Shown one piece after another: positions 21,516 through 32,600 of a stretch of 64,000 nucleotides of DNA (positions within the stretch are counted from its first letter, which is position 1; each line of letters begins with the position of its first letter). The stretch comes from Adiantum capillus-veneris (taxonomy: Eukaryota; Streptophyta; Polypodiopsida; Polypodiales; Pteridaceae). The notes beneath the pieces were generated by a model. The model made no database searches. It was not told where the DNA came from and saw only the letters and a list, made by a program, of their open reading frames with translations. The position numbers and the translations under genes were made by a program. The stretch lies in the NCBI GenBank assembly GCA_014529385.2, contig CM043950.1, positions 73,562,435-73,626,434 of the forward strand, given 5' to 3'.

Positions 21516-23194
21516 TTTTCAAATGGGCCATATGAGAGAATAGGTGTCTGTGGTTCAGGCATAAGTGACCTAGTGCCGGCCTTTTGACACAACTTACATG
21601 TTTTGCACCAGTGGTGTACATCACGGTTGAGGCTAGGCCATATGAAGCCTGCTTGCAAGATTTTCCTACTTGTTATGTCTAGGGAAATGTGACCACCACA
21701 AACCCCGTCGTGACAGCTAGCAACTACTCCCGTGATTGCCTGAGAGAGAGGGACCTTCCTGAGTATTTGGTCCTTACCCTTACAGTACAAACCGTCATTG
21801 ATGAGTCGATACCTTGTGGCCTTCCGCGTCAGCCATTGCTTCTGTCCCTTTGTTAAATCTGATGGGCATTCCCCTGTTTCCAAAAAATGCATGATGTCAG
21901 GCAGGGCATCACTTCCTTGAAATAGAGGGAGCTTTAGTTTTATTGCTTCAACCACCACTTCCTGTAGTCTTTCACTTGCTAGGGCATCTGTTTCTTGGTT
22001 TTGAGCCCTTGGGATATGGTGTATTTGAACTTCTTCAAACTTACCCAACAAGGTTTTTACACCACTTAAGTGAGTCCTTAAACTAGGATTCTTGCATGTG
22101 CATGCTCCATTTACTTGCCTTACCAGAAGTAGAGTATCCCCAAATACATTAAGGCGTTGTACACCTTGTGAGAAGCACCATTGTAGACCCTTGGTGAGTG
22201 CTGCATACTCAGCTTCATTGTTAGAATGTGAATCTAACAATTGGCCCAACGAAAATACCTTTGTCCCTTTGTCATCAAAGACCACTATGCCTGCAGCTAC
22301 TTTGTCGGACGCTCGCTTGTAGGCTCCATCAAAGTAGAGAGAGTATGCTCCTTCTACCATTGGTGGTACTGGAGGTAATCGGACTTCTCCTTCCTTAGAT
22401 TGCTTCTCCTTCCTTTCAAAGACTTGGTAGGTCATGAGTCCCCCCAAACATGCCCTTGTCGTGCTTTCTACCTGTACCGTGTAGTCAAACTCTTGCAGAC
22501 GAACTAGCCATTTAGTAATTCTAGCAGACACATCCATGTGTTGTACAACATAGGGAAATATTTCATCCGTGGTTAGAATCACAAATTGCTTAGGCAGCAA
22601 ATATGACCTAAACTTTGTAGTTGCAAATCTAAGAGCTAGGACTAAGTGTTCCACATAGGTGAAACCTTTCTCTGCTGCTGTCATCATTCGACTAGAGAAG
22701 TAGATTGGCCTCATGAAAGATGTCGTCGTATCCTTTTGGAGTAGCACAGCCCCCAATGAGTCATCACCAACACTTGAGGTGACATAGAATTTTTCATCCC
22801 ACTTAGGTGGTGAGATAGTTGGCAGAGTGGCTAGGACCTCCTTTACCTTGTTGTAGTGATGTTCGCTTTCCTCGTCCCAAGTGAAAGTTGATCTTTGAGT
22901 GAGTTGTTGCAGTGGTAGAACAAGTTGTGATAGTAGATGTATGAATCTACTTAAGTACCTCACCTTCTGTAGAAAAGAGACCAGTTGACGTGCGGTCGTT
23001 GGTGAAGGTAGGGCTATGAGTGCGGACACCTTACTTGGGTTGGCGTTGATACCTTTTGCTGAAATTTCATGGCCTAGTAGAATGACTTTACTCTCCCCAA
23101 TGTGGCATTTGTCCACATTTAATTGCCCACCTAGGCTCTGCAACCTGGCCAAACCTTCAGTTACCTTTTCTAAATGTGAAATACGGGAGCTATA
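21437..23194 (-). pseudogene. Element D polymerase 3' half: RT thumb, two RNase H domains, integrase zinc finger
   Basis: It begins in the reverse transcriptase just after the catalytic FIDDFCI (YSSRISHLEKV, QLNVDKCHIGESKVILLGHEI). About residues 90-265 are the RT-linked RNase H, whose first Asp is lost (FYVTSSVGDDSLGAVLLQ). About residues 285-410 are a second RNase H with intact SLYFDGAYKRASD, NNEAEYAAL and FGDTLLL. The integrase HHCC finger follows (H-DGVCGGH, WCKTCKLCQ). RT plus two RNase H domains is the Tat-clade order. The frame ends where the base after WGID is missing. The upstream half lies 12.9 kb away at 36118. Confidence 0.8.
23192..23194 (+). repeat. Target-site duplication ATA, left copy
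   Basis: ATA next to the left inverted end; the same ATA follows the right end at 36115-36117. Removing the insertion and one ATA restores the uninterrupted codons F-C-I-Y-S-S of the reverse transcriptase, as in element F. Confidence 0.75.
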
Positions 23195-23776
23195 CATTAG
23201 GAAAAATATGAACCCTCTAGGGGCCCTTTGGGATTAAGGTTAATTAGAGGCCAGCCAATGAGAAGAGGGTGGTGGACACACTCTATGCCCTCAAAAATGT
23301 AGGGGGACAAAGTAGTCTTACACTTTTTAAATGGGCTCTTACCTAGTGATAAGGTGGGGTGGGTGGGCCATATGGAACCTCCAACTTCCCTCCTTTTTGA
23401 TCCGGTTATGAAAAAATCCCAAAAATTTGAAAATTTTCAAAAAATTCAAAACTCAAATTTCATTTTCTGAAAACCCCCCTAAAACTATTTTATGGTCAAA
23501 AAAGCATTTTTTGATCTCAAAAAGTCAAAACGTGCATCCAAAAACCCTAAAATTCAAAATTTTTAAAAAACTTTAAAAAAAACTTTTTTTGCTATCCAGA
23601 GCTCCCCCAAAATTAGTTATTAGGCAAAAAGGGATTTTCTCTCTCTAGAACCCCTTTTCCAACCCCTCCTTGGTTGCAACCATCACACTCATCCTCTACT
23701 CCAACACTCTCTCTCTTTACACCATCTCCATTGCTACAGCAAGGAAGCTCCTCTCTCCTCCCCTACCACCTTCCAT

Positions 23777-23893
23777 TGCCACACCAAGCAAGGCTTATCC
23801 ACCTTCTCCTCCCAGTGCCACACCAAGCAAGGCTTATCCACCTTCTCCTCCCAGTGCCACACCAAGCAAGTGTTGTCCACCTTCTCCTCCCAT
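23777..23893 (+). repeat. 39-bp tandem repeat, three copies
   Basis: Three direct copies of a 39-bp unit (TGCCACACCAAGCAAGGCTT start, CCACCTTCTCCTCCCA end), in the leader 100-215 bases before the gene 1 start codon. In one frame, not that of gene 1, it would encode SATPSKAYPPSPP repeats. It is more likely a CT-rich leader repeat. Confidence 0.75.
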
Positions 23894-23992
23894 TGCCACA
23901 AGGGTTGACCATTTTCTCATATCACTTTATCACACCTACATTGTAGCAACAAGCAAGGTTCTTCTCCTCCTCCTAGTTTGCTTTGCTCAACC

Positions 23993-25333
23993 ATGGCCAA
24001 CTCTACTTCGCAAAGGCGACCAAAGGATGAGGTCACGGCACTTGCATGCCACAACACTAGAGGTGTAGATGATGAGTGGGTGCCACAAGAGTTCACCAAA
24101 GGTGCTTGGGTATACATGCAACCATTTGCTGTTGGCCCTCATCGTGTGCGGAATCGTGCAAACTTGGATCTTCATTGGAAAGGAAAGCTCCTTGGCTTCA
24201 AGAACCGCAAAGACAAGGGGACCATAGCCATTGTGCAACATGTTTTCTCAATGTCAACCATGCACTTGCAACAACCACCTCGATTTCCAACACATTGTAA
24301 GTACATGTTTTGAGAATAAAAAGCTAGGTGTGAAATCACAGTGTAATGTTATTATGGATTCATACTTAACATTTGTCATGCATTTATAGTCATATTTCCA
24401 TTCACGTTGGTGGAGGAGTAGCCACTACATAGTCTCTCCGGCACATTCAATGCTATACATGCGGATATTGGAGCAATAATGTTCCCGCATCTTTGCCCAA
24501 CCAAACTGGTTCAAAGAAGGATTTTCTTCTATTCTCACTCCTATATTGTCCCTACTTCTACACAAGCATTTGGAACGCTTGAACCCATCAAAGTAACTTC
24601 CTTATTAAGTATGGAGTGGCCGGTCCCAGATTTGTGGTCGGTAGCATCTTTCAAGCAAAAGATGATAATGGATGTTCAAAACTCTTTGAAATACTCTAAA
24701 GCTTCTAGGTCTGTGGGCTTGAGCTGGTGTTTGCCTATTCATTGTTTTGTGCACATTTTTAAAGAGTTTGGATTTGTGGAGACTACCACAATGCTTGTAT
24801 GTAAAGATGCGCATTACAAGGAATTAGGAAGGCTTTTAGAAGAGGACTGGGGTTTTGTGGAGGGCATGCACAACGGGGACCGGTACCGTTGTAAGGTTGG
24901 AGCTTCAGGTATTGGAATGCGCTATTTGAAATCCCGCACCTCCTTGTACATACGATTTCACTATGATCGTTGGATGTGCAAGCTTGGAGTGTGGACTCCC
25001 TTACAGAGTGTAGACGGCGCTATTGCAAGCTTTGACATTGCATTGAAGATGCCCAACGATGCTTTGGAGGCAGTCCAAGTGAACAAGCATTGGACTCTCA
25101 GTAATGTTCGAGAACATTTGGTTATTATGGGTTTTGAGGCCCTTCAACAAGCACAATTTCGTTTACAAGGTCACAAGGTGAGAATCCTTCCACCACATTT
25201 TCAATACATCATGGTTTGTCGATCATTAGATGCTTATTGTTATGAATGTCCGCAGATTGGGAAGAGAATGGAAGACAAATTGAAGGTCGAGGAGGACTGG
25301 GGGATAGATGGAACTATGCTATCGATCTTATAA
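23993..25333 (+). pseudogene. Insertion gene 1: spliced gene of unknown function (about 415 codons, one nonsense)
   Basis: Start ATG at 23993-23995 in CCATGGC context. Exon 1 is 23993-24296 and exon 2 is 24390-25333; the 93-bp intron has donor GTAAGT, branch-like ACTTAAC and acceptor TTTATAG. The exon sum is an exact multiple of three (416 codons). Exon 2 has one in-frame TAG at 24419-24421, after FIFPFTLVEE; the frame then stays open to 25333. The product has a basic N-terminus (STSQRRPKDE), aromatic segments (HWKGKLLGFKNRKDKG, YIRFHYDRWMCKLGVW) and a late CYECPQ. I recognise no family, no clear transposase DDE signature and no membrane segment. Being inside inverted ends makes a role in mobility, or a captured host gene, equally possible. 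The single lesion suggests recent decay. Confidence 0.55.
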
Positions 25334-25378
25334 CTTTGTAACTCTTGCAATTTTCATATTGATCCCCGCTGTAATCAA

Positions 25379-25402
25379 CATGATTTGCTTCGGCAAATCA
25401 TG
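25379..25402 (+). other. Perfect 10-bp hairpin with cUUCGg tetraloop in gene 1 3' region
   Basis: CATGATTTGC, loop TTCG, GCAAATCATG: a perfect stem closed by C-G around UUCG, the very stable tetraloop class. It starts 46 bases after the gene 1 stop and is followed by an AT-rich stretch. It may act in 3' end formation or RNA stability. Confidence 0.7.
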
Positions 25403-25490
25403 CCTTTGAATATAATTTTTTGCATTGGGATGACAAATCATTTTTTGGTGAAAGTGCCTTTTTTTTTAATGTCTTAAAAAAAGGGTACAT

Positions 25491-25498
25491 TATAAAAG
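25491..25498 (+). promoter_or_regulatory. TATA box of insertion gene 2
   Basis: TATAAAAG in ACATTATAAAAGGGGGG, 82 bases upstream of the gene 2 ATG, with a pyrimidine-rich region at a suitable start-site distance. It shows that gene 2 has its own promoter rather than sharing gene 1's transcript. Confidence 0.6.
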
Positions 25499-25579
25499 GG
25501 GGGCCACCTAACTCATTCACTATTTTCACTTTTGCAACTCTTGAGCTCCTCCACTCTCTATCCACACCCCAGGCTAAAC

Positions 25580-27155
25580 ATGGATGCTGCCACAGCCTCT
25601 ACATCTGTACCCACATCCACCCCTTTGTCACGCTTCATCCTCTTCCTCGAGGACACCAAATACAAAGGGAAGTTGGACCTCCACACCTTTTTTACTCGTC
25701 TCCCCGACCTTGACGCCACAGTTGCCCTTCACATGGATGCATTTGAGGAGATTTCTGCGTTCATGGAGGAGCACATCATAAAATATTTTGTATCTATCCC
25801 CCCACATACAGGGATCTGGGTGCCTTGCAATCTTTTGCGCTATATACACAAAGGTGATCGTCCATTCACCAAGCGGTTGCAACGATTCCAAGAAATTGCA
25901 ACCAATGCAGGCCATTACTTGGACGAGCAAGCCCCTGGGGTGTCAGCGCTCAAGAAGCGCAAGTTGGGGGTGGAGTACCTTTCTCTGCTCGCAACATTTA
26001 TCTTCTTGGTGAGCGAGGAACCTGATTTGGAGGAGCTCCGCTTCCACACCTTCAAGTTGGGTCCTTTATCAAGGACACCAAGGAGCAGCAGGTTATCCCC
26101 ATGAACCCTGTAGCGGAAGGAAAAGCACACCAGCTGGAGTACCCTAGGGGTCTTAAGGAAGTGGTTGAGAAATCCATAGTTGCGGCTGGCCCTAGTGACA
26201 CTCCAGTGCCACTACCACTGACGGATGTGGCTATCCCAGAGGTAGAAATTAGCCGCTTCTCCTCAGTGTTAGTGGATAGGGAGGAGTTTGTGTTCCTGCA
26301 TGATTTGGAAAAATCATTTGGCCTACACATGGATGAATGCTTGAGCGTGCTATGAAATAGCAGCAAATGTCCCTTAGACAATACGCCAGATGCCCTAGAA
26401 AGCAAGCTCTTGTCAGATGGGGACTCTGTTGCTGACACTATTGCAGTTGTATGTGCGGAGGTCTTGGCAGCAGAGCAGTTGCACGTGGTTGATGAAGATT
26501 TCCAAGCCACGCAAGCCAAGGTTGAGGCTGCTAGGATGCCTATGCCATTATGCAACCTCCCATCTGATGATCCAAAGCTTGTATCTGTGGTGCATGGGAC
26601 CATTGACTTGGATGCAAAGGGCAACAGGGAGGAGGATGACAAGGAGCAGGAGGTAAACTGTACCTAATTTTCATGTTACTATTTTATCCTTCGTTTTCTT
26701 TTTTCTCAACCTTCATCGGTTTATGACAGGATGTTGTGGAGGTTGATGATTTTGCTGCAAGGACGGGTGGCAAGCGGACGGGCTTTGGACCTCAAGCTTC
26801 CCTTGTGCATTACCTCGGACAACTCCCCCCTGGCGATGTGGCCATTATCCATAATGAATTTACTCCCCAAGCCCATTTTATGACTTGGTCGTTAAAAGCT
26901 TTGAGTAAGTTTTTGTGTTTGAGTACCATTGCTCAAACTGCGCATCAAGTGTTCCTAGTGCGTAGATCCCTTGTATGCACAGCGTTTGGCACTGGCTTTC
27001 GTGGTAAAGTGCTTGCCCAGATAGGGATACATGCTTCCATTGGCTCAACTGACCCAAATGCCATAGCGCAGTCCCTCTTGACTGGGGAGTTGCCTTACGC
27101 GCAAAATAGGCGCCAAGAAATGGTCAAAAAAATTCTGAACTCCTCAGATACATGA
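25580..27155 (+). pseudogene. Insertion gene 2: spliced gene of unknown function (about 499 codons, two lesions)
   Basis: ATG at 25580 begins MDAATASTSVPTSTP. Exon 1 ends at 26652 (GAG/GTAAAC) and exon 2 runs 26730-27155; the 77-bp intron has a strong pyrimidine tract and TTATGACAG. Two lesions interrupt it: one base is missing near 26058 (the frame then continues as FIKDTKEQQVIPMNPV), and TGA at 26353-26355 sits in an otherwise open frame. With the missing base counted the exons total 500 codons. Visible parts: a helical N-terminal half (DLHTFFTRLPDLDA, WVPCNLLRYIHKGDRP), an acidic middle (REEDDKEQEDVVEVDD) and a C-terminal part (FGPQASLVHYLGQLPPGD, GTGFRGKVLAQIGIHAS). No family is recognised. 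AATAAA follows 25 bases after the stop. Confidence 0.55.
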
Positions 27156-27331
27156 TGTAAAATCACCGTGCTAGAAGGAATAAAAAATATTTGAAATTGT
27201 CTCTCTATATTGCAAATTCTTTTCAATCTGATTTGTCAATCTTGAAAATTGTTTCAATTGGTGATATGCATTGTTTTTTGACTTTGTTATTTCAAGGTAT
27301 GTAATTGAAGTCAAATTGAGTATAATTGTGA

Positions 27332-27502
27332 TTTTTAAGTACCCTAGGGGGTTAGATTAGCCTGTAAGCTGCAAAAAATGCCTGGCCACAAGGGCGCGCA
27401 AATGGCCCATCCATCAGTTTTGGATGGGCCATTTGCGCGCCCTTGTGGCCAGGCATTTTTTGCAGCTTACAGGCTAATCTAACCCCCTAGGGTACTTAAA
27501 AA
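27332..27502. repeat. Perfect 82-bp inverted repeat with 7-base loop
   Basis: Arms 27332-27413 and 27421-27502 are exact reverse complements, separated by TCAGTTT. The right arm is also the outer part of the left terminal repeat of the adjacent MITE, so the left arm is an extra inverted copy of that terminus. A transcript across it would fold into a perfect 82-bp duplex. Confidence 0.95.
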
Positions 27503-27916
27503 GCACAAATTTATTGCAATGGATTGGTTTTGCAGCATTCATTTAAATGCAACCTTTTTATGGCAACTCCAGTATATGTTTACACTCAAGGACACTAGAA
27601 AAGCTCAAATCAATTATGAAATGAAGTTTCCAGCAAACTATCACTTGCTTTAGTTCTACCTACTACACCCTTGCACCAAAAAGTCAAATTACATTGGACA
27701 CTTGGTTTCCCAATATGTTATTTGTTTTGATATCTTATAAGGAATTCAAAGCTTGAAATGACCAAAAAAAAGGTGTCCATAAGGATCCATATAAAATATT
27801 GATGCAAAACCAATCCATTGCAATAAATTTGTGCTTTTTAAGTACCGTAGGGGGTAGATTGGCCTATAAGGGGCTAAAAAAGGCCTGGCCACAAGGGCGC
27901 GCAAATGGCCCATCCA
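27421..27916. mobile_element. MITE-like element with 113-bp terminal inverted repeats
   Basis: The left repeat (27421-27533, from TGGATGGGCCATTTGCGCGC to GGATTGGTTTTGC) is mirrored imperfectly at 27804-27916. The interior of 270 bp has no ORF. Long inverted ends and small size fit a Mutator-type or foldback MITE. No clear target duplication was found because both flanks are rearranged. It directly precedes the truncated start of element B. Confidence 0.75.
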
Positions 27917-28381
27917 TAGTTGGTTTGTATAAAAGATAGATCGGGATCGGGATCATTTTCCCAAGCCCAAGCCCAAGCCCAAGCCCAGGCCCAGGCCTCA
28001 GTCCTCAGTCTTATGATATATACTAGACTCACTCTTATATATACACCCTACTCCCTCAAGAGAGAATGAGAGCATGTGGGACAAGTCCTCCACTCTCCTC
28101 CTTTCTCTTCCCACTTGCACCCTTAGACTTTCTAGTTTGGGCCTAGTTCCCTACTGGAAATTGACAGTTTTAGGGATTCCGAAGGCATAGAGTGACCAAA
28201 CGGAGGGCTGTAAAGCACGGCACGACCCTCTGACCGATACGCTCGTTTCGAGCTATCACACGGCCCATTCCACGACACGCTCTAAAAAATCTAGCAAAAA
28301 AAACAAACAAAAAACACGCTAAAAACTAGTCACAAGGCCTCCTAGAGCAGCTTTTTTGACACCTTAGGGTATCAAAAGCAC

Positions 28382-29173
28382 ATGCACTTACGCTCTGGGC
28401 GAGTGTTAGAACACGAGCATATTGAGGGTGCCTCTGTTCATACGGACACCCATTACCCATCCACGATAAGCTCTAGACCCTCAGCGGGGACACAAGGTAG
28501 CACCACCCAAGACCCTAAAATAGCCGCTAGTGATTCCTCCTCCGACTCAGAAATCATGGAAGCATACCCTACCCAAAACACTGAGAGAGAAGGCCATGCA
28601 CCTCCCGAAGCTCCACAGCCTAATACTAGTATGTTTAGCCGTTTCATGGAAACATTAGGTAGAGCTACTCGCTCGGAACCTGATGCAAATGAAGCACACG
28701 AAGGGGGTGGGGAAGTGGACTCTCCTTTCACATCACACGTGGACCCCACACCCCCAAAGAGTGTCCATGTGGATATCCTGCCAACTTCTTACCAAGAAGG
28801 CCCTGTTGAGCTGCCTCCTTCAGAAGTTCCCTCTAGAGTAGCGTTGGTGACAAGTAAAACCACGGGGAGCAACATTGCTTCTACCTCACAAGAAACCATT
28901 AACACGTCGACTCTACAAGGATTGTTCATTAATGATCATTGGACATATGACCTCCACACTGAGGTGTTGACGGATCTACACTCTGGCCACGCCTACCATG
29001 TAGGATGGATAGAGATTGTACAATCCACCTCTAGTGCCACGAGCATCGAAGATCAACAGAAAATGATCTGTAATGTTATCCATGGCATTATTCAATCAGA
29101 AAGGCAAAACCGAGGGGTAAATATACTCTCAACTGGCCCCATGAGATTTCTGGATACGAGCAAGGCTCAATAG
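28382..29173 (+). pseudogene. Element B N-terminal ORF
   Basis: Starts MHLRSGRVLEHEH like A. It passes the point where A has TGA (B: QSERQNRGVN) and ends in TAG at 29171-29173 after FLDTSKAQ, where A has CAA (Gln). Downstream gag is in the same frame. The product is Ser/Thr/Pro-rich with no known domain. Confidence 0.65.
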
Positions 29174-29188
29174 CCTACTCTATCACAA

Positions 29189-29644
29189 ATGGAGACTCCT
29201 CTAATGAGTCCCATGGACCCATCTTACGTCGTTTCACCTGGGGTCTCTATGCAATCTGAGCCTCCGAGCGACAACTTTAGCTTCCCTAACTTGGCTCAAC
29301 CCTCTATTAAGGAAAACATAGTGCTCACTCCAGGGATAAGCCTAACAGAGAATGTACCGATGACATCTACGGTTAGCGCAGTGCCACTACCTAGTGTTGT
29401 AGTACCTAATATGGGGCCTCGACCGTATGTGCCTCTAGCCCCTTATGCACACATGGCCCCCACACCTCCAATTGTACCACTTGCTTATGCTCCTCGAGTG
29501 CCGCTCCCTAGCTCTTATCCGACCTATGCCCGGTTATGTTCCATATCCTGCATCATCTACACATATGCCAAGACCGGTACCCGTTCCTCTCCCACATATG
29601 ATTCCAAGAGTACCTCCACCGGCCCTGCCTCCTTACATAGGTGA
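29189..29644 (+). pseudogene. Element B Gag N-terminal Pro-rich segment, before frameshift
   Basis: Continues the N-terminal frame (METPLMSPMDPSYVV, PLSSYPT) until a small deletion near 29520-29530 moves the coding content to another frame (GYVPYPASSTHMPRP). Everything after about 29535 in this frame is out-of-frame and not real. Confidence 0.6.
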
Positions 29645-32600
29645 CTTGGCAGCGTTTGCTCAAACCATAGGTCGATCTATCGCGGAAAATATGCGTCACA
29701 CATCTGATAGAGAGCCTAGAAGTAAGACAGTACAAATTGCTAAACTCACGCAAAAATTCAATGGGGACGAAGATGCTAGGAAACACATTGAAGTGTTTGA
29801 ACAAGTATGTGATTCCTTAGGGGAACGCAACAAACTACATAAGTGCAATGCCTTAAGCTTGACATTAAGTGGGAAGGCTGGAGATTGGTATAGGACCCTA
29901 AGGGTGGACGAGAAAACAATCTACCCTACCCTTCGAAGGTTGTTTCTAAAGGAGTACATACGAGAAGGTGTGCTTTGGGGTGTAGCATCTCAGCTACAGA
30001 AGGCCGAACGTAAGGAAGGAGAGTCAGTAAGGGACTTCATTAGTCGTCTAAAGCACTTAAACTCTCGCTGCCCTGTAAATGAGCGCTTCAACAATAACCA
30101 ACTGCTTGATCGATTCATTCGAGGGTTGAGGAATGAAGGAATCTATAATGGACTAGTGATTAGAGGTATCACAACCTGGGAAGATGTCACTGCCAATGCA
30201 ATCCAATTAGAGGACAACTTGATGATAGCAGGCATGAGGGTGTCTACTGACACGAGATCCACTAGCTCACAAGCCATTGAGTATGAACCCATGACTGCAA
30301 AGCCCATTGCCAATGAGCCAAAGGTATTTGAGACATTCTTGACAGACCTCACCAAGGCAATCCAAGAGTCTCTTAAGGATAATCGACCCCCTCAAAATAG
30401 TCACATGTATCCAAGAAGGGAGCAACAATGGTGTTCCATTTGCTTAGGTCCACATAGCACTAGTGAGTGCCCTACGTTTAGAGTAAAATTTAATGGAACT
30501 TGCAACGCATGTGGTAGGTATGGTCACCAAGCTAAGGATTGTTTAATGATCAAACGTATGATGGCAAATAGACCACCTGTAGCCTGGACGGATGCACCTC
30601 GAGCTCCTGTATTGATGCCTACTCCACCTGTTGAGCAACTACCGCAACACATGGTCCCTAGATCTCAAAATGTTGTACAAGCTACACCGCTACCACCTCC
30701 TGTGCTAGGACCGCAACCCCCGCATCCAAGAGTCACCCCTATGAACCAAGTGGGTTGCGAGCCATCAAATGCTTATGCAGATGGTTGTGCGGAGGAAATA
30801 GACACTAGTATTGCCTACGGACTTGATACATTGGAAGAATGTCCTATATACTACATGGAAGATTGTTGGGGACAAGTCAAGCCGGTTTATCAAGCTACTG
30901 CTCTCGCATCCAGAGGTCAAAATATCAACACCCAGGCTAGGAGGCCACCTCTTCAATGCTACGAGTGTGGTGGACCACATCGAGTAGCGGAGTACCCTAT
31001 TAGGCTGCAAAAGAATGCTGCACAGATGCAAATGAATCAAGGGAGCACGTCTGCAATGCCAATACTCACATGTAATCGTTGTGGCATAGATCAGTTGATT
31101 GCCCAATGCCCCTATAACCCAAATGCGCCTAAAATCACACCCCTGAATTTGGTCGAAATTGCTAGTGTGACATCGCCAATACCACCCGTCGCACCCGCTT
31201 ATGCGATTACACGTTCCATGCTTCAAGGGCCAGGCCATATCCTCGAAGAGAGAGATACCGCGTCAGTTATCCAAGAAAAGAAAAAGAAGACACGAAGGAA
31301 GAGGTCGCAGAATACGGGAAATTCAAATCCAAGTTCCAAAACAAACATAGGAACAGGAGATGACCCCGTGTATATGAATGAACTCGAGGATGATTCAGAT
31401 TCAGTCGAGACAATGGAGACTAGAACCAATACCACAAAAGGAGAGACCGACAAAGAAAACCGTAACATGGAACCAAATGAAAACCGAATGAGAGAAAACC
31501 ATAAGGAGCCTCTGAAAACACCACAAGTGTTTCCAAATCCAATCCAAGACCCCCAAGATAAACCGCAGGGGCTAAAAGGGAAAAATCGTAAAAAGAAGAT
31601 TGGGACGTACCCAAACCCTGTAGACGAGATTAAGCAGGTGAAACATCTAAGAGGTTTAGTGGAGGAGACTCAAAGGAAACTAGAACCAGAACCCATGCAG
31701 GTCAAAATTCATGACATAGTGTTTCCCACGCAAGTTCATCTACCCCACATGAACCATAGACCGTTAGCCATATCTAGTATCATCCAAGAAGGGAGTGAGG
31801 ACAGGACATCAAAAAGTGAGCATACACCCTTCTTGTTGGAAAGGATGTTTAACGAAGGAATACCTGATCCCATTGAGGAATATGAGATTCCATTCTCACC
31901 AGTTCCTAGTCAAGGACCTACACCCTGCAAAACGCCAATGAATGTTGCCAAACTAGTGGACTTCATGTCTTCTGAGGTCCGAACCACGATCATAGCAAAG
32001 CTGTATGGAGATCCTAAGTTATTCCTTGCACTTCGAGCATTCCTTAACGGAGAGCTACGAACGGGATTACTGCAGTTTGCGCAACCAAATAGGCCTGACT
32101 CGATTATGATTGATGAGGAAAATCATGTGCAATCACTTGACTTAGATGGACACGAGTCTGTGATCGAGGTACCCATTAACGAATTAGGCCAGTATTTTGA
32201 AGGCGACGAGTCTAATGCGACCCTACCCATCACTACCAAGGGATTAACTATAAAGGGAATTCTTGATGGTGGTGCGGGAGTTAGCATCGTTACAAAAGAT
32301 TGTTGGGAATCCATGGGAAAACCCCGCCTCAGTGTTACTAACATTGTGGTAAAGATGGCAAATGGTACCATAGCCAAACCTATGGGGATGCTCAAGGATC
32401 TTAAGATCAAAGTTCTAGGACACAAGGTACGACATACGTTCATTGTAATGGATTTCTCTAAACACCTTATGTCATATGAAATGATTTTAGGACGACCATT
32501 CATGAGGGAAGCACAAATGGTTCACGATTGGTCTAAAAATCATGTCTATTTGCAATTCCAAGACTCTGTCCTTAGAGTGGATTTGGTGACTGGTAAGGTA

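Noticed and set aside
27421-27916. Target-site duplication of the MITE
   Set aside because: Flanks CAGTTT and TAGTTG share only a loose AGTT; too weak to claim.
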